Shown in pieces: positions 1 through 8,121 of a stretch of 64,000 bases of DNA. This DNA is from Castellaniella defragrans_A (GTDB lineage: Bacteria; Pseudomonadota; Gammaproteobacteria; Burkholderiales; Burkholderiaceae_B). The notes under the pieces are model-generated. The model did not search any database and was not told where the DNA came from. It was given only the letters and a program-made list of their open reading frames with translations. The translations under genes and the position numbers were made by a program. The stretch is taken from assembly GCF_040394755.1 (NCBI RefSeq), contig NZ_JBEBRQ010000005.1; one strand, 5' to 3'. The stretch's first letter is position 1; the number at the start of each line of letters is the position of its first letter.

Positions 1-29
1 TTGTCCCCAGTACGCAAGGAGTCAAGACC

Positions 30-95
30 ATGACAGAACGTGTCTGCCGGTTTGCCGGCCCAGAGATCCCCCCGGAGGCGTGTGATGCAGGCTGA
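30..95 (+). CDS. possible 21-codon leader ORF overlapping livH
   Basis: A short frame opens at ATG 30 after an AAGGAG stretch (16-21) and stops at 93-95, inside the first codons of livH. The frame is also open back to base 3, so it could be the tail of a longer upstream gene cut by the window edge. No family is recognisable. If translated it would couple to the livH start. Low confidence. Confidence 0.2.
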   Translation: MTERVCRFAGPEIPPEACDAG

Positions 96-960
96 GTTCC
101 TGCAGTTCCTGTTTTCCGGGCTGACGGTCGGGGCCACCTATGCGCTGGCTGCGCTGGGGTTCAACCTGATCTACAACGCCAGCAATGTCATCAACTTCGC
201 CCAGGGCGAATTCATCATGCTCGGCGGTATGTTGGCGGTGTTTTTTACCCAGGCGGGTATTCACTGGGCCGCGGCCTTCGCGCTGGCGATCCTGGTGCCC
301 GCCCTGGTCGGCATCCTGCTCGAGAAACTGGCGATCGAGCCCGTCAAGGAGGCCGAAACCGTCACCTTGATCATCATCACCATCGGCGCCTCGCTGGTGA
401 TCCGCGGCGTGGTCCAGGTCTGGCTGGGCAAGGGCGCGCACAGCCTGCCGGCCTTTTCCAACAATGATCCGATCTTCATCCTGGGCGCCATGCTGCTGCC
501 CCAGAGCCTGTGGGTGTTCGGCGTGACGGCGGCCGTGGTGGCTGTGCTCTGGTATTTTTTCAGCCGCACACTGGCCGGCAAGGCCATGCTGGCGACGGCC
601 TTCAACCGCGTCGCGGCCGAGCTGGCGGGCATCAACACCAATTGGGTCCTGTTCATGAGCTTTGCCCTGGCGGCGGCGCTGGGCGCTCTCGGCGGCATCC
701 TGATCACCCCGATCACGCTGACCTCCTTCGACGTGGGCATCATGCTCGGCCTCAAGGGTTTCGTCGCGGCAGTGGTCGGCGGTCTGGGCAATGGGCTGGG
801 CGCGGTGGTGGGCGGCCTGCTGGTAGGCATCCTCGAGGCCATGGGCGCGGGCTACGTGTCCTCGGCCTACAAGGACGCGATTCCCTTCGTGCTGATCCTG
901 CTGATCCTGTTTTTCATGCCACGCGGATTGTTCGGCGGCAAATCGACGGATCGGGTGTGA
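85..960 (+). CDS. livH: branched-chain amino acid-type ABC transporter permease (LivH family)
   Basis: This is a 291-residue inner-membrane permease of the HAAT/LIV-I importer family. It is almost entirely hydrophobic helices and carries the family-typical N-terminal stretch GATYALAALGFNLIY followed by NVINFAQGEF. The C-terminus ends in FFMPRGLFGG, usual for LivH. ATG 85 was chosen because GGAGG lies at 74-78; an in-frame GTG at 40 has no such site. livM begins 2 bases after the stop, so the two are co-transcribed. The operon that follows has a monooxygenase, so the substrate is more likely an aromatic or organic acid than an amino acid; this is inference. The periplasmic binding protein is not in the window. 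Confidence 0.92.
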   Translation: MQAEFLQFLFSGLTVGATYALAALGFNLIYNASNVINFAQGEFIMLGGMLAVFFTQAGIHWAAAFALAILVPALVGILLEKLAIEPVKEAETVTLIIITIGASLVIRGVVQVWLGKGAHSLPAFSNNDPIFILGAMLLPQSLWVFGVTAAVVAVLWYFFSRTLAGKAMLATAFNRVAAELAGINTNWVLFMSFALAAALGALGGILITPITLTSFDVGIMLGLKGFVAAVVGGLGNGLGAVVGGLLVGILEAMGAGYVSSAYKDAIPFVLILLILFFMPRGLFGGKSTDRV

Positions 961-962
961 CC

Positions 963-1895
963 ATGCGCAAGAACGCCTACATCGGCCTGGCCCTGCTCAC
1001 GGTCCTGCTCGCCGTCATTCCTTTCATCGTTCCCAACAGCTATTACCTGGATATCGTGATCCGCATGGGCATCAATGCGGTCATTGTCCTCAGCCTGAAC
1101 CTGCTCATCGGCTATGCCGGGCAGATCAGCCTCGGCCATGCGGGGTTCGTCGGCCTGGGCGCCTACGCTTCGGCGGTGCTGCCCACGCATCTGGGCTGGC
1201 ACCCCTTGCTCGCGCTGTTCGCGGGCGCCGTCTGTACGGGCCTGCTGGCGCTGATCGTGGCGCGGCCCATCCTCAAGCTCAGGGGGCATTATCTGGCCAT
1301 GGCTACCCTGGGCCTGGGCATCATCATCAACATCGTCATCCGTAACGAGGCCGCATGGACGGGCGGTCCCGACGGCATGCCTGTGGCCCCGATGGAATTA
1401 TTCGGTTTCGAACTGGAGCGCGATATTCAGTGGTACTGGGTGATCGCCGTCATCCTGGTGGCGAGCGTCCTGGGCGCCATCAATCTGATCGATTCGCCAT
1501 TTGGACGAGCTCTGCGCGGCCTGCACGGCTCCGAGGTCGCCTCGCGGGTCGTTGGCGTGGACGTGCCGCGCTACAAAGCAGCGGTGTTCGTGCTCTCGGC
1601 CGTCATGGCCAGCATCATGGGCAGCATCATGGCGCACTACATCGGCTTCGTCAGCCCGGACGTCGCCAATTTCTTCCACTCGATCGAACTCGTCACCATG
1701 GTGGTCGTCGGCGGCATGGCTTCTGTGTTCGGCTCGGTCCTGGGCGCCGTGTTGCTCACGGCCTTGCCACAGATGCTGGCGACGTTCGAGGGCTGGGAAA
1801 CCGTCGTATTCGGCGCCATCCTGATGTTGTGCATGATCTTCCTGCCCAAGGGCCTGGTGCCCACGCTGGCCGCGCGTTTCACGAAGGGGGGCTAG
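963..1895 (+). CDS. livM: branched-chain amino acid-type ABC transporter permease (LivM family)
   Basis: The second permease subunit, 310 residues, pairs with LivH to form the membrane channel. It shows the LivM hallmark LLIGYAGQISLGHAGFVGLG near residues 48-67 and a C-terminal IFLPKGLVPTL. ATG 963 follows the livH stop by 2 bases and livG starts 3 bases after its own stop, giving a tight livHMG block. Length is normal for the family. Confidence 0.92.
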   Translation: MRKNAYIGLALLTVLLAVIPFIVPNSYYLDIVIRMGINAVIVLSLNLLIGYAGQISLGHAGFVGLGAYASAVLPTHLGWHPLLALFAGAVCTGLLALIVARPILKLRGHYLAMATLGLGIIINIVIRNEAAWTGGPDGMPVAPMELFGFELERDIQWYWVIAVILVASVLGAINLIDSPFGRALRGLHGSEVASRVVGVDVPRYKAAVFVLSAVMASIMGSIMAHYIGFVSPDVANFFHSIELVTMVVVGGMASVFGSVLGAVLLTALPQMLATFEGWETVVFGAILMLCMIFLPKGLVPTLAARFTKGG

Positions 1896-1898
1896 AAC

Positions 1899-2660
1899 AT
1901 GGCTTTGCTTGAGGTGTCCGACCTGTCCATCCATTTCGGCAATGTGCGTGCCGTCCAGAATGTGAGCTTCTCGGTCGAGCAGGGCATCGTGTATTCGGTG
2001 ATCGGCCCCAATGGCGCGGGCAAGACTACGCTGTTCAACTTGATTACCGGCATCTACCGGCCCACATCCGGGTCGATTCGCCTGGATGGCAAGGATATCC
2101 AGGGCCGCTCGCCCGACGAGTTGGCGCGGCGCGGTGTGGCGCGCACCTTCCAGAACCTGCAGGTCTGGATGAACATGAGCGCCGTCGAGAATGTCATGGT
2201 GGGCGCGCACCTGCGTCTGGATCGCAGCATGTTCAAGGCGATGCTGCGCCTGCCCGCGCTGCGCCGGCGCGATCGCGCCCTGCGGGACGAGGCTGCCGGA
2301 CTGATGGCCTTCGTCGGCCTGGAGGAGTACGTGGGCGCACGTGCCGACAGCATGCCCTATGGCGCGCTCAAGCGCCTCGAGATCGCGCGCGCCCTGGCGA
2401 TGCAGCCGCGCATGATTTTTCTCGATGAGCCGGCCGCCGGACTCAATCCCAAGGAAACCCAGGACGTCGACGAGCTGGTGCGCAAGATCGCTGCCTCGGG
2501 CATCACTGTCGTCCTGGTCGAGCACGATATGAAGATGGTGATGAATCTGTCCGACCGTATCCTGGTGCTGGACTACGGCAAGCGGCTGGCCGAGGGCACT
2601 GGTCCCGAGGTGCGCCAGAATCCCGATGTCATCGCCGCATACCTGGGCGGCCACGCCTGA
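1899..2660 (+). CDS. livG: ABC transporter ATP-binding protein (LivG family)
   Basis: A 253-residue cytoplasmic ATPase energising the LivHM channel. Walker A is GPNGAGKT at residues 36-43, Walker B is MIFLDEP with the catalytic glutamate, and the switch histidine lies in VLVEHDMKMV. The signature region reads MPYGALKRLEIARAL, the LivG-style degenerate form of LSGGQ. The C-terminal tail GTGPEVRQNPDVIAAYLGG is diagnostic for LivG. The next gene starts on the base after the stop codon. Confidence 0.93.
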   Translation: MALLEVSDLSIHFGNVRAVQNVSFSVEQGIVYSVIGPNGAGKTTLFNLITGIYRPTSGSIRLDGKDIQGRSPDELARRGVARTFQNLQVWMNMSAVENVMVGAHLRLDRSMFKAMLRLPALRRRDRALRDEAAGLMAFVGLEEYVGARADSMPYGALKRLEIARALAMQPRMIFLDEPAAGLNPKETQDVDELVRKIAASGITVVLVEHDMKMVMNLSDRILVLDYGKRLAEGTGPEVRQNPDVIAAYLGGHA

Positions 2661-3989
2661 ATGGGAACCGCTATGCACGCACTCGACATTATTCAGGAAG
2701 AACATCGCAATCTGTGGCGTATTGCCGTGACCATCGATCTGGTTGCCGATGAGCTGGCCAACGGCAATGCCGTCGAAGTGGATTTTTTTTCGGCCCTGTT
2801 CGACTACATCCACGAGTTCATGGATGGCTGCCACCATGCCAAGGAGGACGAATACCTGTTCCCGGCCATGCGGCGGCGCTGCGCCGAGGCGGCGGCGGTT
2901 CTCGATCGCCTGCAAGCCGAGCATCGCAACGGCCTCGTCAATCTGCAAACCCTGCGCGCGCATTTGGGTGGTGATTCGCGGGCGCTGGTGCACAACGGGG
3001 TCTTCATCGCCGGCCTGCGCGCCTACGCCAGGGATCTCAAGGGGCATATCCGCGCCGAGGAAAAGGACGCTTTCCCGCTGGCGCGCGAGGTGCTCGAACC
3101 TGAGGACTGGGCCGGCATCGATGCCGCGTTCGGCGACAACGCCGATCCTTTGTTCGGCGAACATGCGCGTGCCGAATATAGCGAGCTCTATCATCGCATC
3201 GCGACACTTGCGCCCGAATCGATTGGCCTGGGCGGCGGCCGCACGGACGGCCTGCGGCGCCCATCCGCGGCGAGCGCCGCTGGCGCGCTGCTGCGGGTCG
3301 CGGGCCTGGCGTCCTGCTATGGCCGCATCCAGGCGCTCAAGGGCATCGATCTCGAGGTCCGCCAGGGCGAGCTCGTGGCCTTGATCGGCGCCAACGGCGC
3401 GGGCAAGACGACCTTTCTGCGTGCGCTTTCGGGCGTGCAGCCCATGAGCGCCGGCAGCATCCACTTCAATGGCCGGGATATTTCGCGGCTGCGCTCGGAC
3501 CTGCGGGTGCGCCAGGGCATCTGCCATAGCCCCGAGGGGCGGCAGGTTTTCGGGCCGCTCGCCATCGAGGACAACCTGCGCCTGGGGGCCTATACGCGCC
3601 CGCGCGGCCAGGCCGAGGAGGATCTGGAACGCGTCTACGCCATGTTCCCGATTCTCAAGGAAAAACGCCGCCTGCCCGCCGGGACCCTGTCGGGCGGACA
3701 GCAGCAGATGCTGGCCATCAGCCGCGCATTGATGGGCCGTCCGCGCCTGCTGCTGCTCGACGAACCGTCGATGGGCCTGGCGCCCTTGCTGGTCGAGGAG
3801 GTCTTCAACGTGATCAAGGCCCTCAAGGCCGAGGGCATCACCATCCTGCTCGTCGAGCAAAACGCCTTTGCCGCCCTGGGCATCGCCGACCGCGCGTATG
3901 TGCTCGAGACGGGCCGCATCGTGCTCTCGGGTACGGGGCGTGACATGAGCCGCAACGAGCAGGTCCGGGCGGCCTACCTGGGAATGTAA
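2661..3989 (+). CDS. hemerythrin domain fused to LivF-type ABC ATPase
   Basis: A single 442-codon frame joins two domains usually found apart. Residues about 6-165 form a hemerythrin-type four-helix bundle with all expected diiron ligands visible: H15, H58 with E62 (HHAKE), H88 and H129 with E133 (HIRAE). After a linker at about 180-205 comes a full LivF ATPase: Walker A GANGAGKT, signature LSGGQQQML, Walker B LLLLDEPSMGLAP, and the LivF tail GRDMSRNEQVRAAYLGM. The start ATG directly follows the livG stop; a second ATG at 2673 is possible. The transporter ATPase role is secure. A sensing role for oxygen, nitric oxide or iron through the hemerythrin part is inference. Confidence 0.9.
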   Translation: MGTAMHALDIIQEEHRNLWRIAVTIDLVADELANGNAVEVDFFSALFDYIHEFMDGCHHAKEDEYLFPAMRRRCAEAAAVLDRLQAEHRNGLVNLQTLRAHLGGDSRALVHNGVFIAGLRAYARDLKGHIRAEEKDAFPLAREVLEPEDWAGIDAAFGDNADPLFGEHARAEYSELYHRIATLAPESIGLGGGRTDGLRRPSAASAAGALLRVAGLASCYGRIQALKGIDLEVRQGELVALIGANGAGKTTFLRALSGVQPMSAGSIHFNGRDISRLRSDLRVRQGICHSPEGRQVFGPLAIEDNLRLGAYTRPRGQAEEDLERVYAMFPILKEKRRLPAGTLSGGQQQMLAISRALMGRPRLLLLDEPSMGLAPLLVEEVFNVIKALKAEGITILLVEQNAFAALGIADRAYVLETGRIVLSGTGRDMSRNEQVRAAYLGM

Positions 3990-4036
3990 GGCCCGCCGCC
4001 ATCCTGTCGGAAATCATTTTCACAAGGGGAACCATC

Positions 4037-4999
4037 ATGAGCAAGCAATTTGCCTCCGTCGCCGATCTGGAGGAAAAAAAGGCGACATTCGCCCGTCTGT
4101 CGGAACATTGCTGGTCCTACACCGCCGAGGGCGATCCCAATACCGGCGTCATCATCGGCGACGAGGCCGTGCTGATCTGCGATACGCTGGCCACGCCAGT
4201 CATGGCCGCCCGCCTGATCGCCGAGATCCGCAAGGTGACCGACAAGCCCATCAAGTACGTCGTGCTGTCGCACTATCACGCCGTGCGCGTGCTCGGCGCT
4301 TCGGCCTATCGCGCCGAGGGGATGCAGGAGATCATCGCCAGCCAGGGCACCTACGAGATGATCGTCGAGCGCGGCGCGCAGGACATGCAGTCCGAGTACG
4401 AGCGCTTTCCCCGCCTGTTCCAGAGCTTCGATTCGATCCCCGGGCTGACCTGGCCCACGCTGGTGTTCCATGAGGAGATCACCCTGTGGATGGGTAAAGA
4501 CCTGGAGGTCAGGATCATGCATCCCGGCCCGGGCCATACGCGCGGCGATACCGTGGTCTGGGTGCCCGCCGAGCGCGTGCTGTTCTCGGGGGATCTGGTC
4601 GAATACGGCGCAGCCTGCTACACCGGCGACGCCCAGCTCGAGGAGTGGCCGGGGACGCTGGACGTCCTGGCCGGCCTGGGCGCGGAGAAGCTCGTCCCCG
4701 GCCGGGGGCCGGCGCTTGATACGCCGGAGAAAGTCGCGGCGGGTCTGGCCTATACCCGCGATTTCGTGACCACGCTCTACGGTTCGGCGCGCGCGGCGGC
4801 GGCCCGGGGCCTGGACCTCAAGGGGGCGATGGCGCACATCCGCGCGGCGATGGACCCCAAGTTCGCCGATGTCTTCATCTATGAGCATTGCTTGCCGTTC
4901 GATGTGGTGCGGGCCATGGATGAGGCCCAGGGAATCAAGCACCCCAGAGTCTGGACGGCTGAGCGTGACAAGGAAATGTGGCACGGCCTGCAAGCCTGA
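4037..4999 (+). CDS. MBL-fold metallo-hydrolase with altered metal motif
   Basis: A 320-residue protein of the metallo-beta-lactamase fold, between the transporter and the monooxygenase. The first metal motif, normally HxHxDH, reads HYHAVR (4271-4288), so the usual D and H are replaced. The later motif HPGPGHTRGDTVVW and the bridging-aspartate region LFSGDLVEYG are intact. This suggests one metal site is lost or rebuilt. Reaction unknown; hydrolysis of a ring-cleavage or thioester intermediate would fit the operon. ATG 4037 has AAGGGG at 4024-4029. Confidence 0.8.
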   Translation: MSKQFASVADLEEKKATFARLSEHCWSYTAEGDPNTGVIIGDEAVLICDTLATPVMAARLIAEIRKVTDKPIKYVVLSHYHAVRVLGASAYRAEGMQEIIASQGTYEMIVERGAQDMQSEYERFPRLFQSFDSIPGLTWPTLVFHEEITLWMGKDLEVRIMHPGPGHTRGDTVVWVPAERVLFSGDLVEYGAACYTGDAQLEEWPGTLDVLAGLGAEKLVPGRGPALDTPEKVAAGLAYTRDFVTTLYGSARAAAARGLDLKGAMAHIRAAMDPKFADVFIYEHCLPFDVVRAMDEAQGIKHPRVWTAERDKEMWHGLQA

Positions 5000-5040
5000 A
5001 CGTCGCCGGCGACGCAATCATTCTGATCACGGAGACTCCC

Positions 5041-6705
5041 ATGCTCAGCACCTATCAGTATCCAAAATATGAATATTCGATGCCGCCCGAGCTGCGGGAC
5101 GGCGTGACCGTGCGTTATCCGGTGGTCGTGGTCGGCGCCGGTCCTGTGGGCCTGGCGGCAGCCATCGACCTGGCCCGGCAGGGCGTCCCGGTGGTCCTGC
5201 TCGACGAGGACGACACGGTGTCGATCGGCTCGCGCGGCGTTTGTTATGCCAAGCGGGCGCTCGAGATCCTGGACCGCCTGGGTATTGGCGATGCGTGTGT
5301 GGACAAAGGGGTGGGCTGGAACGTGGGCCGCACCTTCTTTCGCGAGGAGGAGGTCTACAACTTCAACCTCCTGCCGCAGGCCGATCACAAGCGCCCCGGA
5401 ATGATCAACCTGCAACAGTATTACCTCGAAGAATTCCTGGTGCGGCACGCGCAGACGCTGCCTGATCTGGACCTGCGTTTCCGCAACAAGGTCCTCTCGG
5501 TCAGCCAGGAGGCCGATGGCGTCACTTTGCAGGTCGAAACCCCCGACGGCATCTATACCCTGGATGCCGACTGGCTGGTGGTGGCCGATGGCGCGCGCAG
5601 CAGCATCCGCCGCATGATGGGACTCGAAATCGACGGCAAGATCTTCATGGACCGCTTTCTCATCGCCGACGTGGTGATGAAGGCCGATTTCCCGGCCGAG
5701 CGCTGGTTCTGGTTCGATCCGCCGTTCCATCCCGGCCAGTCCGTACTGCTGCATCATCAGGCCGACAACGTCTGGCGCATCGATTTCCAGCTCGGCTGGG
5801 ACGCCGATCCCGAGGAGGAAAAGCGTCCCGAGAACGTCATCCCCCGCATCCGCGCGATGCTCGGCGACGATCGGGAATTCGAGCTGGAGTGGGTGAGCGT
5901 CTATACCTTCCAATGCCGCCGGATGGGCGAATTCCGCCATGGCCGCACGCTGTTCGTGGGCGATGCGGCGCATCAGGTCTCGCCCTTCGGCGCCCGCGGG
6001 GCCAATTCCGGCATCCAGGATACCGACAACCTTGCCTGGAAGCTCAAGCTGGTGATCGAGGGCAAGGCGCCCGAGTCCCTGCTGGACACCTATTCCGAGG
6101 AACGCGCGTACGCCGCCGACGAGAACATCCTGAACTCCACGCGCTCGACCGATTTCATCACCCCCAAGAGCCGCATGTCGCTGGTATTCCGCAACGCGGT
6201 CCTGTCTCTGGCGCGCGACTATCCCTTCGCCCGCGCGCTGGTGAATTCGGGGCGGCTGTCGGTGCCGAGCGTTCTCGAGAATTCGCGCCTGAACACGCCC
6301 GATACGGCGTCATTCCTCGGTGACATGGCGCCCGGCGCGCCCGCCGATGACTGCCCGATGCGCGCCCAGGTGGACAATTTCTGGCTGCTCGACAAACTCG
6401 GCAACCGCTTTCAGCTGCTGGTCTATGTCGAGGACCCCGCCCAGGTGCCGCAGGCCCGGGCCTTGCAGGGCCTGATGTCCGGCGACATCCCGATCGAGGT
6501 CATCCTGGTGACCCCGCGGGGCGGCCGTTCGCCCGACGGGCTGCGCGTGTTCGAGGACTATACCGGGCGTTTCGCCGAACGCTATGACGCCCGTCCGGGC
6601 ACGGCCTATCTGCTGCGCCCCGACCAGCACATCGCCGGCCGCTGGCGCAAGATCGATCCAGCCGCCGTCCGCGCCGCGCTTGCGCGCGCAACCTGCCAGA
6701 GCTAG
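5041..6705 (+). CDS. FAD-dependent aromatic monooxygenase (PheA/TfdB/MhpA type)
   Basis: A 554-residue class A flavoprotein monooxygenase, predicted to hydroxylate an aromatic ring with NAD(P)H and O2. The ADP-binding GxGxxG is VVGAGPVGLAAAIDLAR near residue 34, the DG motif is LVVADGARSSIRR, and the FAD ribityl motif is LFVGDAAHQVSPFGARGANS. The length includes the C-terminal thioredoxin-like extension seen in phenol hydroxylase relatives. Start ATG 5041 has GGAGA at 5031-5035. Upstream lie importer genes and an MBL hydrolase, downstream a DUF2783 protein, so uptake and first-step oxidation of one substrate is the likely operon role. The substrate cannot be read from sequence. Confidence 0.88.
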   Translation: MLSTYQYPKYEYSMPPELRDGVTVRYPVVVVGAGPVGLAAAIDLARQGVPVVLLDEDDTVSIGSRGVCYAKRALEILDRLGIGDACVDKGVGWNVGRTFFREEEVYNFNLLPQADHKRPGMINLQQYYLEEFLVRHAQTLPDLDLRFRNKVLSVSQEADGVTLQVETPDGIYTLDADWLVVADGARSSIRRMMGLEIDGKIFMDRFLIADVVMKADFPAERWFWFDPPFHPGQSVLLHHQADNVWRIDFQLGWDADPEEEKRPENVIPRIRAMLGDDREFELEWVSVYTFQCRRMGEFRHGRTLFVGDAAHQVSPFGARGANSGIQDTDNLAWKLKLVIEGKAPESLLDTYSEERAYAADENILNSTRSTDFITPKSRMSLVFRNAVLSLARDYPFARALVNSGRLSVPSVLENSRLNTPDTASFLGDMAPGAPADDCPMRAQVDNFWLLDKLGNRFQLLVYVEDPAQVPQARALQGLMSGDIPIEVILVTPRGGRSPDGLRVFEDYTGRFAERYDARPGTAYLLRPDQHIAGRWRKIDPAAVRAALARATCQS

Positions 6706-6715
6706 GAGTTCCGCC

Positions 6716-6940
6716 ATGTCCCTCATTCTGCAGCCCAATCTGGGCGAACAAGGCAAGCGTTATCTCAGGGCCTATACGCCCGGCGACGATTTCTACGAGG
6801 AACTGATCGAACTGCACCGCGATCTCGGGGAGGAGCAGAGCGCGCAGGTGAACGCGCGCCTGATCCTGCTGCTGGCTAACCATATCGGCGATCTGGCGGT
6901 CCTGCGCGAGGCGATGGCGATCGCGCGCGAGAATATCTGA
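6716..6940 (+). CDS. DUF2783 family small protein
   Basis: A 74-residue soluble protein, MSLILQPNLG to AMAIARENI, that matches my memory of the DUF2783 family. Members are often found directly after FAD monooxygenases of this type, as here (10-base gap, TAGGAG RBS at 6703-6708). No catalytic motif is visible; function unknown, possibly an accessory of the oxygenase. Last gene of the operon. Confidence 0.75.
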   Translation: MSLILQPNLGEQGKRYLRAYTPGDDFYEELIELHRDLGEEQSAQVNARLILLLANHIGDLAVLREAMAIARENI

Positions 6941-6956
6941 ACGCGCTGGCGCGTGC

Positions 6957-7367
6957 TCAGTTCCAGCGACCGCCGCGCCCGCCCAGGCTGTATCCGCCGG
7001 CGCCCAGCAGGACCACGGTCAGGCTGGCAAAGAGAAAGAAACCCTCCAGTTCGAGGCGCCAGCCGCCCGACTGGCCGAGCGCAAACAGGTGGCCCATGTG
7101 GACCAGGCCGATGGCGAACAGCATATTGATCAGGGCGAGCAGGCCGCCCAGGCGGGTGTACAGGCCCAGGATCAGCAGGACCGGCGCGAGGATCTCGCCG
7201 AAATAGACCCCGTAGGCGAAGAAGGCCGGCAGGCCGTGCGCGGCCAGGGCGTTGCCGATGTGGCCGACGCCGCCGTTGAGCTTGGCCAGACCGTGCGGCA
7301 GGAGCAGGATGCCCAGGCTCAGGCGCAGAACCAGTTTGCCCAAGTCGTCCTGAACAATCGAAGACAT
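6957..7367 (-). CDS. DoxX family membrane protein
   Basis: A 136-residue protein with four predicted membrane helices and the DoxX features LRLSLGILLLPHGLAKLNG at the N-terminus and an internal YFGEILAPVLLILGL. DoxX proteins are linked to quinone or thiol redox chemistry in some bacteria, but the role here is open. Start at 7367 was chosen for an AAGGAA site; a longer in-frame form has no RBS. It converges on the catabolic operon. Confidence 0.85.
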   Translation of the reverse strand: MSSIVQDDLGKLVLRLSLGILLLPHGLAKLNGGVGHIGNALAAHGLPAFFAYGVYFGEILAPVLLILGLYTRLGGLLALINMLFAIGLVHMGHLFALGQSGGWRLELEGFFLFASLTVVLLGAGGYSLGGRGGRWN

Positions 7368-7497
7368 GGCAGATTCCTTTGAAAGATCGGGGCGGCGGGG
7401 TCCTGGCGTGTACCCCTTTGTTCCCAAAACAGTTTATCCGTCAAATTTTACCGGACTCAACAGCCGTGGGGTTTATCTCATGGGTGTTGTCAGTGGA

Positions 7498-8121
7498 CTA
7501 CATGCCCAGCTTTTCGGTGATTCTCACCAGCTCCGCCAGCGAGCCTGCCTGCATTTTGCGCATGGCGTGTCCGCGGCGCACCTTGACGGTGATCTCGCTG
7601 ATCTCCAGCCGCGCCGCGATCTGCTTGTTCAGCAGGCCTTGCACGACCAGGCGCGTGACATCCTGTTCGCCGGGCGTCAGCGACATCCAGCGCGCTTGCA
7701 GTGTGGACTTGAGGGCCGCGTGCCCGCGCTGCGCCCGATCCTTTTCGATGCCGCGGTGAATCGCGTCCAACAGGTCCTGGTCCCTGAATGGCTTGGTCAG
7801 GAACTCGATGGCGCCGTTCTTCATGGCGGTGACGCCCATGGCGATATCGCCGTGGCCCGTCATGAATATGACGGGTAGCCTGATCCCCGATTCGATCATC
7901 TGGCGGTGCAAGTCCATGCCGCTCTGGCCCGGCATGCGGACATCCAGCACGAGGCAGCCTGGCGCATCGTCCCTGTCGTGTGCCAGGAAGTCCCCGGTCG
8001 AATCGAAGCTCAAGGCCCGCAGTCCGACCGAGGCCAACAGATCCTCCAGTGCGGCGCGCACGGAGCGGTCGTCGTCCACGATATAGACGATGGGCTCGGC
8101 TTGGGCTGATGCCGTCGTCAT
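7498..8121 (-). CDS. FixJ/NarL-type response regulator
   Basis: A 207-residue response regulator. The receiver domain has the acidic pair in YIVDDDRSVR, the phospho-acceptor aspartate in LVLDVRMPGQSG and the switch lysine in LTKPF. The C-terminal LuxR-type HTH begins at SLTPGEQDVTRLVVQG and includes KQIAARLEISEITVKVRRGHAM. Its start overlaps the kinase stop by four bases (ATGA), showing translational coupling. It probably controls transcription in response to the FixL-like kinase; targets unknown, possibly the DoxX gene just downstream. Confidence 0.9.
   Translation of the reverse strand: MTTASAQAEPIVYIVDDDRSVRAALEDLLASVGLRALSFDSTGDFLAHDRDDAPGCLVLDVRMPGQSGMDLHRQMIESGIRLPVIFMTGHGDIAMGVTAMKNGAIEFLTKPFRDQDLLDAIHRGIEKDRAQRGHAALKSTLQARWMSLTPGEQDVTRLVVQGLLNKQIAARLEISEITVKVRRGHAMRKMQAGSLAELVRITEKLGM

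Noticed and set aside
1398..3860. 820-codon minus-strand frame across livM-livG-livF
   Set aside because: Antisense shadow of GC-rich genes; composition is rich in R, H, Q and A with no domains, and the plus-strand genes are well supported.
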